Positions 6,440 through 15,099 of a stretch of 36,337 nt of DNA are shown in pieces. The notes beneath the pieces were generated by a model. The model had not been told where the DNA came from, did not search any database, and was given only the letters and a program-made list of their open reading frames with translations. Source of the stretch: Prevotella sp. GTDB lineage: Bacteria > Bacteroidota > Bacteroidia > Bacteroidales > Bacteroidaceae. The translations under genes and the position numbers were made by a program. The stretch's first letter is position 1, and each line of letters opens with the position of its first letter. The stretch is from contig JAGAAJ010000075.1 in assembly GCA_017615355.1 (NCBI GenBank), positions 1-36,337 of the forward strand. Reading direction: 5' to 3'.

Positions 6440-7813
6440 TTACTCCTCCATCTCGTCATCGAGACGGTTGGACCAGAGGTATTTGCGGGTCTCGCGGGCA
6501 GCAACGCCGCTGAGCAGGAGGAGGGCGATGAGGTTGGGAATGGTCATGAGGGCGTTCATGCAGTCGGCGATGTTCCAGATGATGTCGAGATTGATGATGC
6601 AGCCGAAGAACAGGGCGACGATGAACAGGATGCGATAGAAACGGGAGCCACGGGCCTCAAACTTCTCACCACTCGCCTCCAGATAATTGACGGCACTCTC
6701 GCCATAGTAGCTCCAGCCAAGGATGGTGCTGAAGGCGAAGGTGAGGATGCCGAAGGTGAGCAGCGGCGCACCGACATAGGGAATCTTAGAGAAGGCGACC
6801 TTGGTGAGGGCTGCGCCGTCGGCGAAGGAGATATCGGGATAGGCGAGGATGCTGCTGACGAGCACGAGGCCTGTGAGGGCGCAGATGACGACGGTGTCCC
6901 AGAACGTGCCCGTGCTGCTGACAAGGGCCTGGCGCACAGGGTTGCGTGTCTGGGCGGCAGCGGCGACGATGGGTGCAGAGCCCATGCCGCTCTCATTGGA
7001 GAAGAGGCCTCGGGCAATGCCATAGCGGGCAGCCATCATGACGGTGGCTCCCACGAAACCGCCACCTGCAGCGGAGGGATTGAAGGCAGAGTCGACGATG
7101 AGCTGGACGGCAGGCCACACATAGTTGGCATTCATCAAGAGGATGACGATGCACCCCACAACATAGAAGAAGGCCATGAAGGGCACGAGGACGGTGCAGA
7201 CGCGGGCGATGGACTTGACACCACCGAGGATGACGACGGCTGTGAGCACGCAGACGAAGATGCCGACGGCCCAGGTGGGCACGCCGAAGGTCTCGTTGGC
7301 CAGGAGGGCGATGCTGTTGGCCTGTACCGTGCAGCCGATGCCAAACGACGCAAGCGCCGTGAAGACGGCAAAGAGGATGGCGAGCCATTTCATGTTGAGG
7401 CCTCGTTCGAGGGCATACATCGGACCGCCATACATGCGGCCATCGCTGCCCTTCACTCGGTATTTCACAGCCAGCAGGCCCTCGGCATACTTGGTGGCCA
7501 TGCCGAAGATGCCCGTGAACCAGCACCACAGCACGGCACCAGGACCACCCAGCGCCACCGCCGTGGCCACACCCACGATATTACCCGTGCCGATGGTGGC
7601 TGCCAGCGCCGTAGCAAGGGCACCGAACTGGCTGACATCGCCCTTGGCGGCTGTATCCTTCTTGACCGACAGGCGGATGCCCGTCAGGAGCTTGCGCTGC
7701 GGCACGCAGAGACGGAGGGTGAGAAACAGGTGGGTGCCCAGCAGGAGAATGATCATGGGCCAGTCCCACAGCCATCCGCTGACGAGCGAAAAGAATCCGT
7801 TGATTGCCTCCAT
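6440..7813 (-). CDS. AGCS family alanine/amino-acid:sodium symporter
   Basis: A 457-residue polytopic inner-membrane protein with about 10-11 hydrophobic segments, the usual length for the alanine-or-glycine:cation symporter family. Diagnostic blocks are ALAATIGTGNIVGVATAV near residue 69, GGPGAVLWCWFTGIFGM just after, YGGPMYALERGL, and GIARGLFSNESGMGSAPI near 265. The family moves Ala, Gly or related small amino acids inward with Na+; the exact substrate cannot be read from sequence. It follows tsaE by 38 bases on the same strand and is probably cotranscribed with it and the CotH protein upstream. The pairing with tsaE has no obvious functional meaning. The 38-base gap contains an inverted repeat, GAACGT/ACGTTC (7836-7849). 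Confidence 0.93.
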   Translation of the reverse strand: MEAINGFFSLVSGWLWDWPMIILLLGTHLFLTLRLCVPQRKLLTGIRLSVKKDTAAKGDVSQFGALATALAATIGTGNIVGVATAVALGGPGAVLWCWFTGIFGMATKYAEGLLAVKYRVKGSDGRMYGGPMYALERGLNMKWLAILFAVFTALASFGIGCTVQANSIALLANETFGVPTWAVGIFVCVLTAVVILGGVKSIARVCTVLVPFMAFFYVVGCIVILLMNANYVWPAVQLIVDSAFNPSAAGGGFVGATVMMAARYGIARGLFSNESGMGSAPIVAAAAQTRNPVRQALVSSTGTFWDTVVICALTGLVLVSSILAYPDISFADGAALTKVAFSKIPYVGAPLLTFGILTFAFSTILGWSYYGESAVNYLEASGEKFEARGSRFYRILFIVALFFGCIINLDIIWNIADCMNALMTIPNLIALLLLSGVAARETRKYLWSNRLDDEMEE

Positions 7814-7851
7814 CCTGTTGTTTTTGTGTTTTTACGAACGTTGACGTTCAC

Positions 7852-8253
7852 TTAGGAATCGCTGACGAGCCTCGAGCCGTCGGGCTGCTCTACGATATTG
7901 ACACGCACGGCATCGTCGGGCAGCAGCTCCTCGATGAGCTCAGGCCACTCGATGAAGCACAGCGCTCCGCTGTAGAAATAGTCCTCATAGCCCATGTCGT
8001 AGACCTCCTCAATGCGCTTGATGCGGTAGAAGTCGAAGTGGTAAATGGGCCCCTCGTACTCGTTGACGATGGCGAAGGTGGGCGAGGTGATGACATCGGT
8101 GACACCCAGCTCCTCACAGATGGCCTTGATGAAGGTGGTCTTGCCGGCGCCCATCTTGCCATAGAAGGCAAAGACACGGTGCTCGCCTATCTGCTCGACG
8201 AACTGACGGGCTGCCTCACGAATCTGACTGATATCGTCTATCCTGATCTGCAT
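7852..8253 (-). CDS. tsaE: tRNA threonylcarbamoyladenosine biosynthesis ATPase TsaE
   Basis: A 133-residue cytoplasmic P-loop protein. Walker A is [10 protein letters not shown] (31-40). It is followed by the family blocks [10 protein letters not shown] (57-66), HFDFYRI (72-78) and FIEWPE (100-105). TsaE works with TsaB and TsaD to make the t6A modification at position 37 of tRNAs that read ANN codons; its ATPase cycle resets the TsaBD complex. Size and motif spacing are normal, so it should be functional. It begins 12 bases after the stop of the CotH protein and precedes the AGCS symporter by 38 bases, so it appears to be expressed from the CotH promoter or an internal one I did not find. 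Confidence 0.95.
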   Translation of the reverse strand: MQIRIDDISQIREAARQFVEQIGEHRVFAFYGKMGAGKTTFIKAICEELGVTDVITSPTFAIVNEYEGPIYHFDFYRIKRIEEVYDMGYEDYFYSGALCFIEWPELIEELLPDDAVRVNIVEQPDGSRLVSDS

Positions 8254-8265
8254 GAGCGCTGAGGG

Positions 8266-11200
8266 TTAGTTTTCCTTGATAAACTTGCAGACGGCACGAT
8301 GTCCGCGGCCATCGGTGACGACGGCGACATAGGCACCTGCAGCGAGATTTTCCACAGAGACGGCAGCATAGTCGGCCATCGACCTGGCGCTGAGGGCAGC
8401 GGCCTTGCGGCCTGAGAGGCTGACGACGCTCACGCTGACGGCATCGTCGGCAGCACCACTGATGACGAGGTTGCCAGAAACATAGCGCATATCGAGGCCT
8501 GACGACACAGCCAGGTCGATGATGCCATCAAGTGCAGGCTGCACAATGGGCTGGGCATAGCTCGAGATGATGTTGGCACAGGCAATGGTGGGGATGTTCA
8601 TCGTCACCACCTGGTCACAGCCATCAGGATAGCGGCCGGCCGTCTCGTCGCTCCTCATCTCGGAATAGGTGAAGCGGTCGGTCCATGAGCCGTCGGCTGC
8701 GGTAAGCAGTACGTCGGCCTGCTCGTTGGCCAGCTTGAACGAGGCATGCAGCTGGCTCTGAGGCTTCAGCTTGTCGCACCACACGACGAGGAATCCGTGG
8801 GCAGGGATGACGGTGTTGGTCAATCCATCCTTGTCCTTGGCAATCTGATACTTCCTGAGATTGTCAGGACTGTCGCTGAGGTACATGCCCTCGACATCGA
8901 CGGGTGCAGAGGTGGTGTTGTAGAGCTCAATCCAGTCGTTGCGCTTGAAGAACTCGTTGACGTAGATGCCGTTGGAGGCGCTTGCCTCATTGATGCGGAC
9001 AGGGGTAATGTGTTCAGCGGCCAGTTCGTCGTCGCTGAGCTTAGTGAACGTTGCCGTGAGGCTGACGCTGTTACCGCTAGGCAGGCTTGTCTCAGCATCG
9101 GTGCTGATGATGTTGCTGCCCTGCTTCCATCCTGCAAAACGATAGCCGGCAGGTGCCTCGGCACGCAGCATGACGGACTCACCCTCAGCTACGGGCGAGA
9201 AGAGATGGCCCTTGAAGTCGGCGTAAGGCACGTTGATGCCATTGATGAAGATGTGTGCACCCTCTGTATCGCTCTTCAGCGTGACGGCCTGACGGGTGCT
9301 GCCGCTGAGCTTCATCAGCGAGAAGCTCTTCATATAGGCGGTCATCTTCTCAGAGCGGCCGCTGAGCTTGTCCTTGATGGTCTGGGCAGCACGACTGGGA
9401 TCGTGACCGTCGTAGATACCCTGCCGCTGCATCAGGTCGCACATACTCTTCACCTTGTTCAGCAGCTCCGTCACGATGGTGTTGGCACGTGTGGGCTCGA
9501 AGACGCTACCTGCTACGATGCAGAACGTGTCGATGAACTTGCGGCGGAAGCCGTCGTGCTTCAGCATATTCAGGAAGAAATTGACGAAGGCCTGGTTCTG
9601 GTTGCCGTCGTTGCGGAACTTGTAGAAGAAGGTGAAGGGGTCGTCGCTGCTGTTTGAGCCTCTGAGGTCGAAGGCATAGTCGAGGTCGAAGCTGACGAAG
9701 CGGTAGCGTCCGTCGTTGCGGCTGCGGTAGCCCTTGAGGTTGTTGTCGGGCCAGTCGGTGTTGTCGAGGAACATCGTGCAAGCCATGTAATTGGTATACT
9801 CGTCGATGTCGAGCAGCGTCAGCAGCTCCTCGTAGGCACCCTCGGTATTGATGCTCTTGCCCAACTCAAAGATGCGCTTCAGCACCACGTCGTCGCCGTT
9901 CTTCATCTTCAGGTTCTCGAAGGCGTCGAGCTCCTCGTCGTCGTAGCCCCAGTTGGCATAGGCGAACTTGTCATTGTTGGGCTCGCGCAGGTTGAGCACA
10001 CCACGCAGCTCGCCATTGACATACTCAATGACGGGCACATAGCTTTGCACGTCGACATCGATGCCTGAGCGCTGGATGATGGTCTCAAGGGCAGGATCGA
10101 GGAAACGGGCGTTGTGGACCCAGATATCGTTGCCGCCGTTGCGCACCAGGAGCGTCTTGCTGCGGATGTAGGGCTTCTGCGGGAAGAAGGAGTAGTCGTA
10201 GCGGTTCTGGCCGTCGAATATCTTGTTGGCCTTGAGTTTGAACGAGCGGTAGCGCTGCGAACGCGTCCAGCCACCGCTGACGCTGATGTTCACATCCTGA
10301 TTGTGCAGCATCTGGCCGTCAGTACCAATATAGCTGAAGTTCACAGGACGGTCCCAGTCGCAATTGTAGTTCTTGGGCTGATCCTGGCCGTTGCCCGTCT
10401 TGCCGTTGGTGCCGTCGCCATCGCAGTCGATGCCAATCTTCGGGTCGGTGAAGAATCTCTTGTCGCCTACGATGCTGATGACAGGCAGGGTGTAGTTGTT
10501 GGAGGTCTTGATATAGCTGCGGGTGACAGGCACGCTGGGCAGGTAGCCGTCCTTGAAGAGGCGGAAGGTGAGGTTGGTGGTGTTCGTGATATTGAACTTT
10601 CCGTCCTCGCTCTTCTCGCAACTGACGGTCTCATCGTATGTTTCCCACGTGATCTCGTCGAAGTAGAAATTATTGTCGGCAGTCTTGTCCTTGTTCAGGT
10701 TGAAACCGATGGACTGCAGCGTGTAGACCGTTGTCGTCCACCAGCCCCAGCCTTGCTGCTCTTCACCGGCCTGATCGGCAGTGAGGGTGCCCTCGTAGAC
10801 GAACTCCTTCCAGTCGGTGGTCACCTCAAGGGTGCCTCCCAGGATAGCCTTACCAATCTTGTCGCCAGGCTTCTTGTAGTTTCTGATGCTGACGGTGGCT
10901 GCCTTGTCGGCTCGTACCATCATGCGGAAACGAATCTTCTCGCCCTTGCTCCACACGCGTCCGGGCGTGTACACATAGAATTGTGAAGCCTCATCGCTGG
11001 TGGCGCCAGCTATCGAGTGCACCTTGATGCCGCGTGATTCGTCAACGCCGGCACCATTGGTGATGGTGTTCGTCATGTTGCTGCTGCCGCCATTCTTGCT
11101 GACGAAGCAGGAGGCATCGCTGCCCTCACAGTTGCTGTTCTGAATCCAATTGACCCAGGGTGTCACCTCATCCAAGGGTATGGGCAGGCTGCCGTTGGTA

Positions 11201-11769
11201 GTGTACATCAGCGTGGCACCCTCGGGAATACTGACATTCACCTGTATCGAACCGCTGCTGAAGAGGTGGCTGTCGACGCTGACCTCTGGTGCAGCGAGAC
11301 GCTCTGTGGCGAAGACAGCAGTGGTGTTGGAGGCCTCAGGAGTGGGCTTGGAGGTCCATCCCCATTCGTCGCCACCGTCAGTGGTACGTGCCCAAGCCGT
11401 ACGGCTCAATGCCTCAGGGTAGACCTGCGAGACCAGCAGCTCTCCGTTGGCATCGCTGAGATAGATGGTGCCACCGTCGCAGTCGAGATGGAAGGGAGCC
11501 TGTGTGGTCTTGATATCGTTGCTTCCCAGCCAAATCACCTTGAAGCCCTTCGCAGGAACGCTGCCTACGCCGGAGGGTATCTTCCACAGCTGCAGGTTGC
11601 TGGCGTCGTCGCTCAGATACATGCCGCTTAAGTTGACGGGTTGGTCGCTGGGATTATAAAGCTCAATCCAACTGTCGAAATTGATGGCCGGACTCATCAC
11701 CGAGCCCGCATTGGAGGCCATCAGCTCATTGATGACCAATACTGCTGTTGCTAAAGTAGAAGCTAACAT
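8266..11769 (-). CDS. CotH-kinase/lamin-tail-domain surface protein
   Basis: An 1167-residue protein. A first lamin-tail domain spans about 10-125 (VINELMASN, WIELYNPSDQPVNLSGMYLS). A chitobiase-C-like strand pair (LMYTTNGS near 188, then NLTFRLFKDGYLPS near 400) is split by a jelly-roll-like insert. The CotH kinase-like domain runs from about 425 to 800 (YTLPVISIVGD, NISVSGGWTRSQRYRSFK, YRFVSFDLDYAF). A repeat-like beta segment covers 820-900, and a second lamin-tail domain 920-1045 (VRINEASASN, DWIELYNTTSAPVDVEGMYLS). The C-terminal 80 residues resemble a type IX secretion tail (VVSLSGRKA, AAGAYVAVV). The start is awkward: only MLASTLATAV precedes the first domain, and no ATG, GTG or TTG occurs upstream before the stop, so a normal signal peptide is missing. 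Bacterial CotH domains are kinase-like, but the role of these large surface proteins is unknown. First gene of the CotH-tsaE-AGCS unit. Confidence 0.85.
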   Translation of the reverse strand: MLASTLATAVLVINELMASNAGSVMSPAINFDSWIELYNPSDQPVNLSGMYLSDDASNLQLWKIPSGVGSVPAKGFKVIWLGSNDIKTTQAPFHLDCDGGTIYLSDANGELLVSQVYPEALSRTAWARTTDGGDEWGWTSKPTPEASNTTAVFATERLAAPEVSVDSHLFSSGSIQVNVSIPEGATLMYTTNGSLPIPLDEVTPWVNWIQNSNCEGSDASCFVSKNGGSSNMTNTITNGAGVDESRGIKVHSIAGATSDEASQFYVYTPGRVWSKGEKIRFRMMVRADKAATVSIRNYKKPGDKIGKAILGGTLEVTTDWKEFVYEGTLTADQAGEEQQGWGWWTTTVYTLQSIGFNLNKDKTADNNFYFDEITWETYDETVSCEKSEDGKFNITNTTNLTFRLFKDGYLPSVPVTRSYIKTSNNYTLPVISIVGDKRFFTDPKIGIDCDGDGTNGKTGNGQDQPKNYNCDWDRPVNFSYIGTDGQMLHNQDVNISVSGGWTRSQRYRSFKLKANKIFDGQNRYDYSFFPQKPYIRSKTLLVRNGGNDIWVHNARFLDPALETIIQRSGIDVDVQSYVPVIEYVNGELRGVLNLREPNNDKFAYANWGYDDEELDAFENLKMKNGDDVVLKRIFELGKSINTEGAYEELLTLLDIDEYTNYMACTMFLDNTDWPDNNLKGYRSRNDGRYRFVSFDLDYAFDLRGSNSSDDPFTFFYKFRNDGNQNQAFVNFFLNMLKHDGFRRKFIDTFCIVAGSVFEPTRANTIVTELLNKVKSMCDLMQRQGIYDGHDPSRAAQTIKDKLSGRSEKMTAYMKSFSLMKLSGSTRQAVTLKSDTEGAHIFINGINVPYADFKGHLFSPVAEGESVMLRAEAPAGYRFAGWKQGSNIISTDAETSLPSGNSVSLTATFTKLSDDELAAEHITPVRINEASASNGIYVNEFFKRNDWIELYNTTSAPVDVEGMYLSDSPDNLRKYQIAKDKDGLTNTVIPAHGFLVVWCDKLKPQSQLHASFKLANEQADVLLTAADGSWTDRFTYSEMRSDETAGRYPDGCDQVVTMNIPTIACANIISSYAQPIVQPALDGIIDLAVSSGLDMRYVSGNLVISGAADDAVSVSVVSLSGRKAAALSARSMADYAAVSVENLAAGAYVAVVTDGRGHRAVCKFIKEN

Positions 11770-11819
11770 CGATTTATTATTGTGAGAAAGTTGTGTACCT
11801 TGTTTACAAAAAACGGGTG

Positions 11820-11827
11820 CAAAGTTA
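11820..11827 (-). promoter_or_regulatory. Likely -7 element for the CotH unit
   Basis: The minus strand reads TAACTTTG directly followed by CACCC, a good match to TAnnTTTG, about 50 bases upstream of the CotH ATG. No TTTG is present at the expected -33 distance, so this is a partial match. The 278-base gap between the divergent CotH and hydrolase genes otherwise holds only AT-rich sequence and the rightward element at 11944. Confidence 0.5.
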
Positions 11828-11943
11828 CAAATATTCGAGTAAAAAATACACTTTTTTCACTCAAAATTGATAAAGTTTAGCCTCATGCAACATTTTTAAC
11901 AATAAAAGATACATTATCTGACGCTCATTTGACATTTACTTTG

Positions 11944-11951
11944 TAAATTTG
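11944..11951 (+). promoter_or_regulatory. Likely -7 element for the xylan cluster
   Basis: TAAATTTG matches TAnnTTTG about 96 bases before the first gene of the rightward cluster. The nearest upstream TTTG (11928-11931) is only 12 bases away, so the -33 element is weak or absent, as expected if an activator is needed. I saw no clear operator. Confidence 0.45.
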
Positions 11952-12047
11952 TACCCAAAATCAAAATAGCGAATTGAACTTTTCAAATTCATGTTCGTCT
12001 AACACGTAAAAATTGCAACCAAAAAACTACAAACAAATATTGATGAA

Positions 12048-12992
12048 ATGAAAAAATTACTTTGTTCATTATTCGCACTGTGCTGCACGCTGGGCATGAC
12101 GGCACAGCCTGCCGGAGGCTTCGGCGGATTCCAAATGCCCCAAGTCAATCTGGAAACCAGCCAACAGTGGAAAGACGTCAACTATGCCGGCGACGACCAG
12201 GCCTATCACACCTGCGACATCTATCTGCCCAAGGAGGTGAAGGACAGTTATCCCGTCGTCATCCACATCTACGGCAGCGCATGGTTCAGCAACAGCAGCA
12301 AGGGCATGGCCGATCTGGGCACCATTGTCAAGGCCCTGCTCGACAACGGTTTTGCCGTCGTCTGCCCCAACCACCGTTCCAGCATGGATGCCAAGTGGCC
12401 TGCACAGATCAACGATATCCGTGCCGTCATCCGCTTTGTACGCGGCGAGGCACAAAAATACAAGTTCGACACCAGCTTCATCGCTACCAGCGGCTTCTCG
12501 TCGGGTGGACACCTTGCTTCGACGGCTGCCACGACCAGCGGTATCAAGCAGACCACCGTGGGCACCTACCCCATCGACCTGGAGGGCACGGTGGGCAACT
12601 ACCTGAATCAGCCCAGCACCGTCAACGCTGCCTGCGACTGGTCAGGACCTGTCGACCTGACGGCTATGGACTGCGGCGAGGGCATGAAGATGGGCGACAG
12701 AAGCCCCGAGGACGTGCTGCTCGATTCCAAGCTGTCTGAGGAGCCCGACAAGTATCGCAGCCTGAGCGCTACGTACTATGTCAGCAAGAACACGCCTCCC
12801 GTCATCATCTTCCACGGCGAGAAGGACAATGTGGTGCCCTGCTGTCAGGGAAAGATGTTCTACGAACTGCTGAAGGCTGCCGGTGTGAAGACGGAGGCCA
12901 CCTTCGTTCCAGAGGGCGGTCACGGCATGGGCATGTACGCAGAAGAAAACCTGAACAAGATGGTCAACTTCCTGAAGGCTGCCATGAAATAA
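12048..12992 (+). CDS. Secreted alpha/beta hydrolase, probable acetyl or feruloyl esterase (BD-FAE/lipase-like)
   Basis: A 314-residue protein with a clear signal peptide (KKLLCSLFALCCTLGMTAQ, cleavage near 20). The fold is alpha/beta hydrolase of the Abhydrolase_3/BD-FAE type. The oxyanion-region motif IYGSAW (75-80) replaces the usual HGGGW. The nucleophile is Ser151 in GFSSGG, with Asp260 in HGEKDNVVP and His292 in GGHGMGM completing a triad. After the signal the mature N-terminus has a Gly/Phe-rich stretch (AGGFGGFQMP). Its position at the head of a xylanase cluster suggests removal of acetyl or feruloyl groups from xylan or xylo-oligosaccharides, but other esters cannot be excluded. It is followed by the CE1-like gene after 37 bases in an apparent operon. 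Confidence 0.85.
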   Translation: MKKLLCSLFALCCTLGMTAQPAGGFGGFQMPQVNLETSQQWKDVNYAGDDQAYHTCDIYLPKEVKDSYPVVIHIYGSAWFSNSSKGMADLGTIVKALLDNGFAVVCPNHRSSMDAKWPAQINDIRAVIRFVRGEAQKYKFDTSFIATSGFSSGGHLASTAATTSGIKQTTVGTYPIDLEGTVGNYLNQPSTVNAACDWSGPVDLTAMDCGEGMKMGDRSPEDVLLDSKLSEEPDKYRSLSATYYVSKNTPPVIIFHGEKDNVVPCCQGKMFYELLKAAGVKTEATFVPEGGHGMGMYAEENLNKMVNFLKAAMK

Positions 12993-13029
12993 CAAAGACA
13001 ACGGATTATACTAAAAACCCAACATAGTC

Positions 13030-15072
13030 ATGAAAAAATTATTGTTGTCAATGGCATTGTTCGGCTGCGCCCTGACAGGCAGCGCACAGCCAAGGTGCAA
13101 CGCCGACGGCACGGTGACGTTCCAGCTGCGCGCCGACTCGGCACAGCAAGTACTCGTCGACGTGCAGTTTGCTGGTAGAAAAGAAATGTCACGCGGCATC
13201 GACGGTCTGTGGACGGTCACACTCGGCAACAAGGGCGATGTGCATGCGCCCGTGGCCCCCGACATGTATCCCTACTGCTTCATCGTCGATGGTGTCAGCG
13301 TGATGGACCCGGAGAACCCGCAGTATTTCCCCAACGAGGGCTTCAAGAACAGCCTGTTGGAGATTCCTTCCAAGGAAGGGGCACTGCCGCACGACATCCG
13401 CTCTGACGTGGATCACGGTCGTGTGGAGTATATCCACTACTACTCGAAGAGCCTCGGCGCCACCAACAACGCCGTCGTCTATCTGCCGCCCTCGTACATG
13501 ACCGACATGCAGAAGAAATTCCCTGTGTTCTACCTCATCAGCGGCACGACAGATACTGAGGAGGTCTACTTCAAGGTGGGCCGTGTGAACTATATCCTCG
13601 ACAACCTGATTGCCGACAAGCAGGCCAAGGACATGATCGTGGTGATGCCTTATGGAAATCCCATGAAGCTGAAACTTCAGGATGCACCCACCACGGTGCC
13701 CGGCTCTACTACGAAGGAGCGCTCAGAGGCAATGGCCGCCCAGATGCGTTTCGGCGGCGATGTATTCAGCCAGGATCTCATCAACGACCTGATGCCTTAC
13801 ATCGAGAACAACTACCGTACCATCAACAACAAGGACAACCGCGCTATCGGCGGTTTCTCACGTGGTGGCAACCAGGCACTGTTCAACGGTCTGACCAACC
13901 TCGACAAGTTCTCCTACCTGTGCAGCTACAGCTCATTCACATCGACTGACATCCCCAATGTCTACGACCAGGCAGCCGATACGAACAAGAAGATTCACCT
14001 GTTCTGGCTCGGCGTAGGTACCGACGACTTCCTCTATGGCAATGCCCGCGACTACATGGAGTTCCTCGACAAGAAGGGTATCACTTGCGTGAAGGAGTTC
14101 ACCACCGACAAGTTCGGCCACACCTGGATGAACGCCAAGTATTTCCTGTCGAAGACACTGCCGCTGCTTTTCAACAAGAAGGCAGCCGAGACCGCCATGA
14201 AGGAGGCACAGCCTGCACCTGCCGCTACTGGTCAGGAGCAGCAGTTCACTCCTGGCGTGATGGCCCGTCTCTTCCCCAAGCCTATCATCTCGCCTGAATA
14301 TAGCGAGCAGGGCATCACCTTCCGCTTCAAGGCACCAGATGCCAAGAAGGTGGAGCTGGATACCGAGTTCCGTCCTGAGAACATCGTCATGGAGAAGGAC
14401 AGCGACGGTGTGTGGAGCACCACAGTCACTGATTTCATCTTTGAGACCTTCGTATACTGCTTCGTCGTTGACGGAATGCCCGTGACCGACCCCAACAATA
14501 TGTACATCGCACCAGGCAACGGCTTCAAGTACAGCATTGCCGACAACCCATATTCACCCTTTAACTTCGCTTCGCAGGGCGACATCCAGCACGGTCGTAC
14601 GGCCTACGACCTGGCACGCCAGGAGGCTTGGTACACATCGGCTATGCCCGCAGGTATGGTCATGCCTGTCTTCATCCAACTGATACCAGGCAAGGGTGAC
14701 ACGATGGAGAGCTGGTTTAAGGTAGGTGGCGCCGACGCCATTGCCGACAAGCTGCTGGCCGACGGAAAGACGAAGCCCTGCATCATCACCACGAGCTCGC
14801 TCGACTTCATGCCGGGCGGCCAGCGGATGCCTGGTTTCCGTGTGAGGACGCTGAAGGCTGACGACTATCCGACGTGGAGTCTGAGGCGTCGTGCCTTAGT
14901 GAAACTGCTATTCGATATTGGTAAGGAACAGCAGACCGGCTTCCCAGGTATGGGTGGTGGCTTCCCTGGTGGCGGAGGTGGATTCCCCAGAGGTGGCGGC
15001 GGCTTCCCTCCCGGTGGAGGCGGTGGCTTCCCGAGGGGTGGAGGTGGATTCCCTCCCGGCGGTGGATTCTAA
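13030..15072 (+). CDS. Tandem CE1-like esterase: active module, degenerate module, Gly/Phe/Pro tail
   Basis: A 680-residue secreted protein (signal peptide KKLLLSMALFGCALTGSAQ). Residues 22-115 form a CBM48-like early-set domain (DGLWTVTLGN, YPYCFIVDGVSVMDP). Residues 120-395 are an esterase-D/CE1 catalytic domain with nucleophile Ser277 in IGGFSRGG, Asp332 or Asp333 in GVGTDDF and His364 in KFGHTW. A second early-set domain follows at about 420-505 (DGVWSTTVTD, FVYCFVVDGMPVTDP). The second esterase-like part at 510-636 is shortened: the nucleophile elbow is deleted and the His position reads YPTW, so it cannot be catalytic in the usual way. Residues 637-680 are only Gly, Phe, Pro, Arg and one Met. 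Similar rumen Prevotella enzymes (Fae1A type) cleave feruloyl esters, and the cluster supports a hemicellulose esterase. Confidence 0.85.
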   Translation: MKKLLLSMALFGCALTGSAQPRCNADGTVTFQLRADSAQQVLVDVQFAGRKEMSRGIDGLWTVTLGNKGDVHAPVAPDMYPYCFIVDGVSVMDPENPQYFPNEGFKNSLLEIPSKEGALPHDIRSDVDHGRVEYIHYYSKSLGATNNAVVYLPPSYMTDMQKKFPVFYLISGTTDTEEVYFKVGRVNYILDNLIADKQAKDMIVVMPYGNPMKLKLQDAPTTVPGSTTKERSEAMAAQMRFGGDVFSQDLINDLMPYIENNYRTINNKDNRAIGGFSRGGNQALFNGLTNLDKFSYLCSYSSFTSTDIPNVYDQAADTNKKIHLFWLGVGTDDFLYGNARDYMEFLDKKGITCVKEFTTDKFGHTWMNAKYFLSKTLPLLFNKKAAETAMKEAQPAPAATGQEQQFTPGVMARLFPKPIISPEYSEQGITFRFKAPDAKKVELDTEFRPENIVMEKDSDGVWSTTVTDFIFETFVYCFVVDGMPVTDPNNMYIAPGNGFKYSIADNPYSPFNFASQGDIQHGRTAYDLARQEAWYTSAMPAGMVMPVFIQLIPGKGDTMESWFKVGGADAIADKLLADGKTKPCIITTSSLDFMPGGQRMPGFRVRTLKADDYPTWSLRRRALVKLLFDIGKEQQTGFPGMGGGFPGGGGGFPRGGGGFPPGGGGGFPRGGGGFPPGGGF

Positions 15073-15099
15073 CTATAACCAGCAAAAAGACAGATACTT

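Noticed and set aside
8746-9657. Long rightward frame opposite the CotH gene, and a similar one at 10114-10986
   Set aside because: Both lie fully antisense to a protein with clear domains. They reflect codon bias of the real gene and read as Val/Ala/Leu-rich text without motifs.
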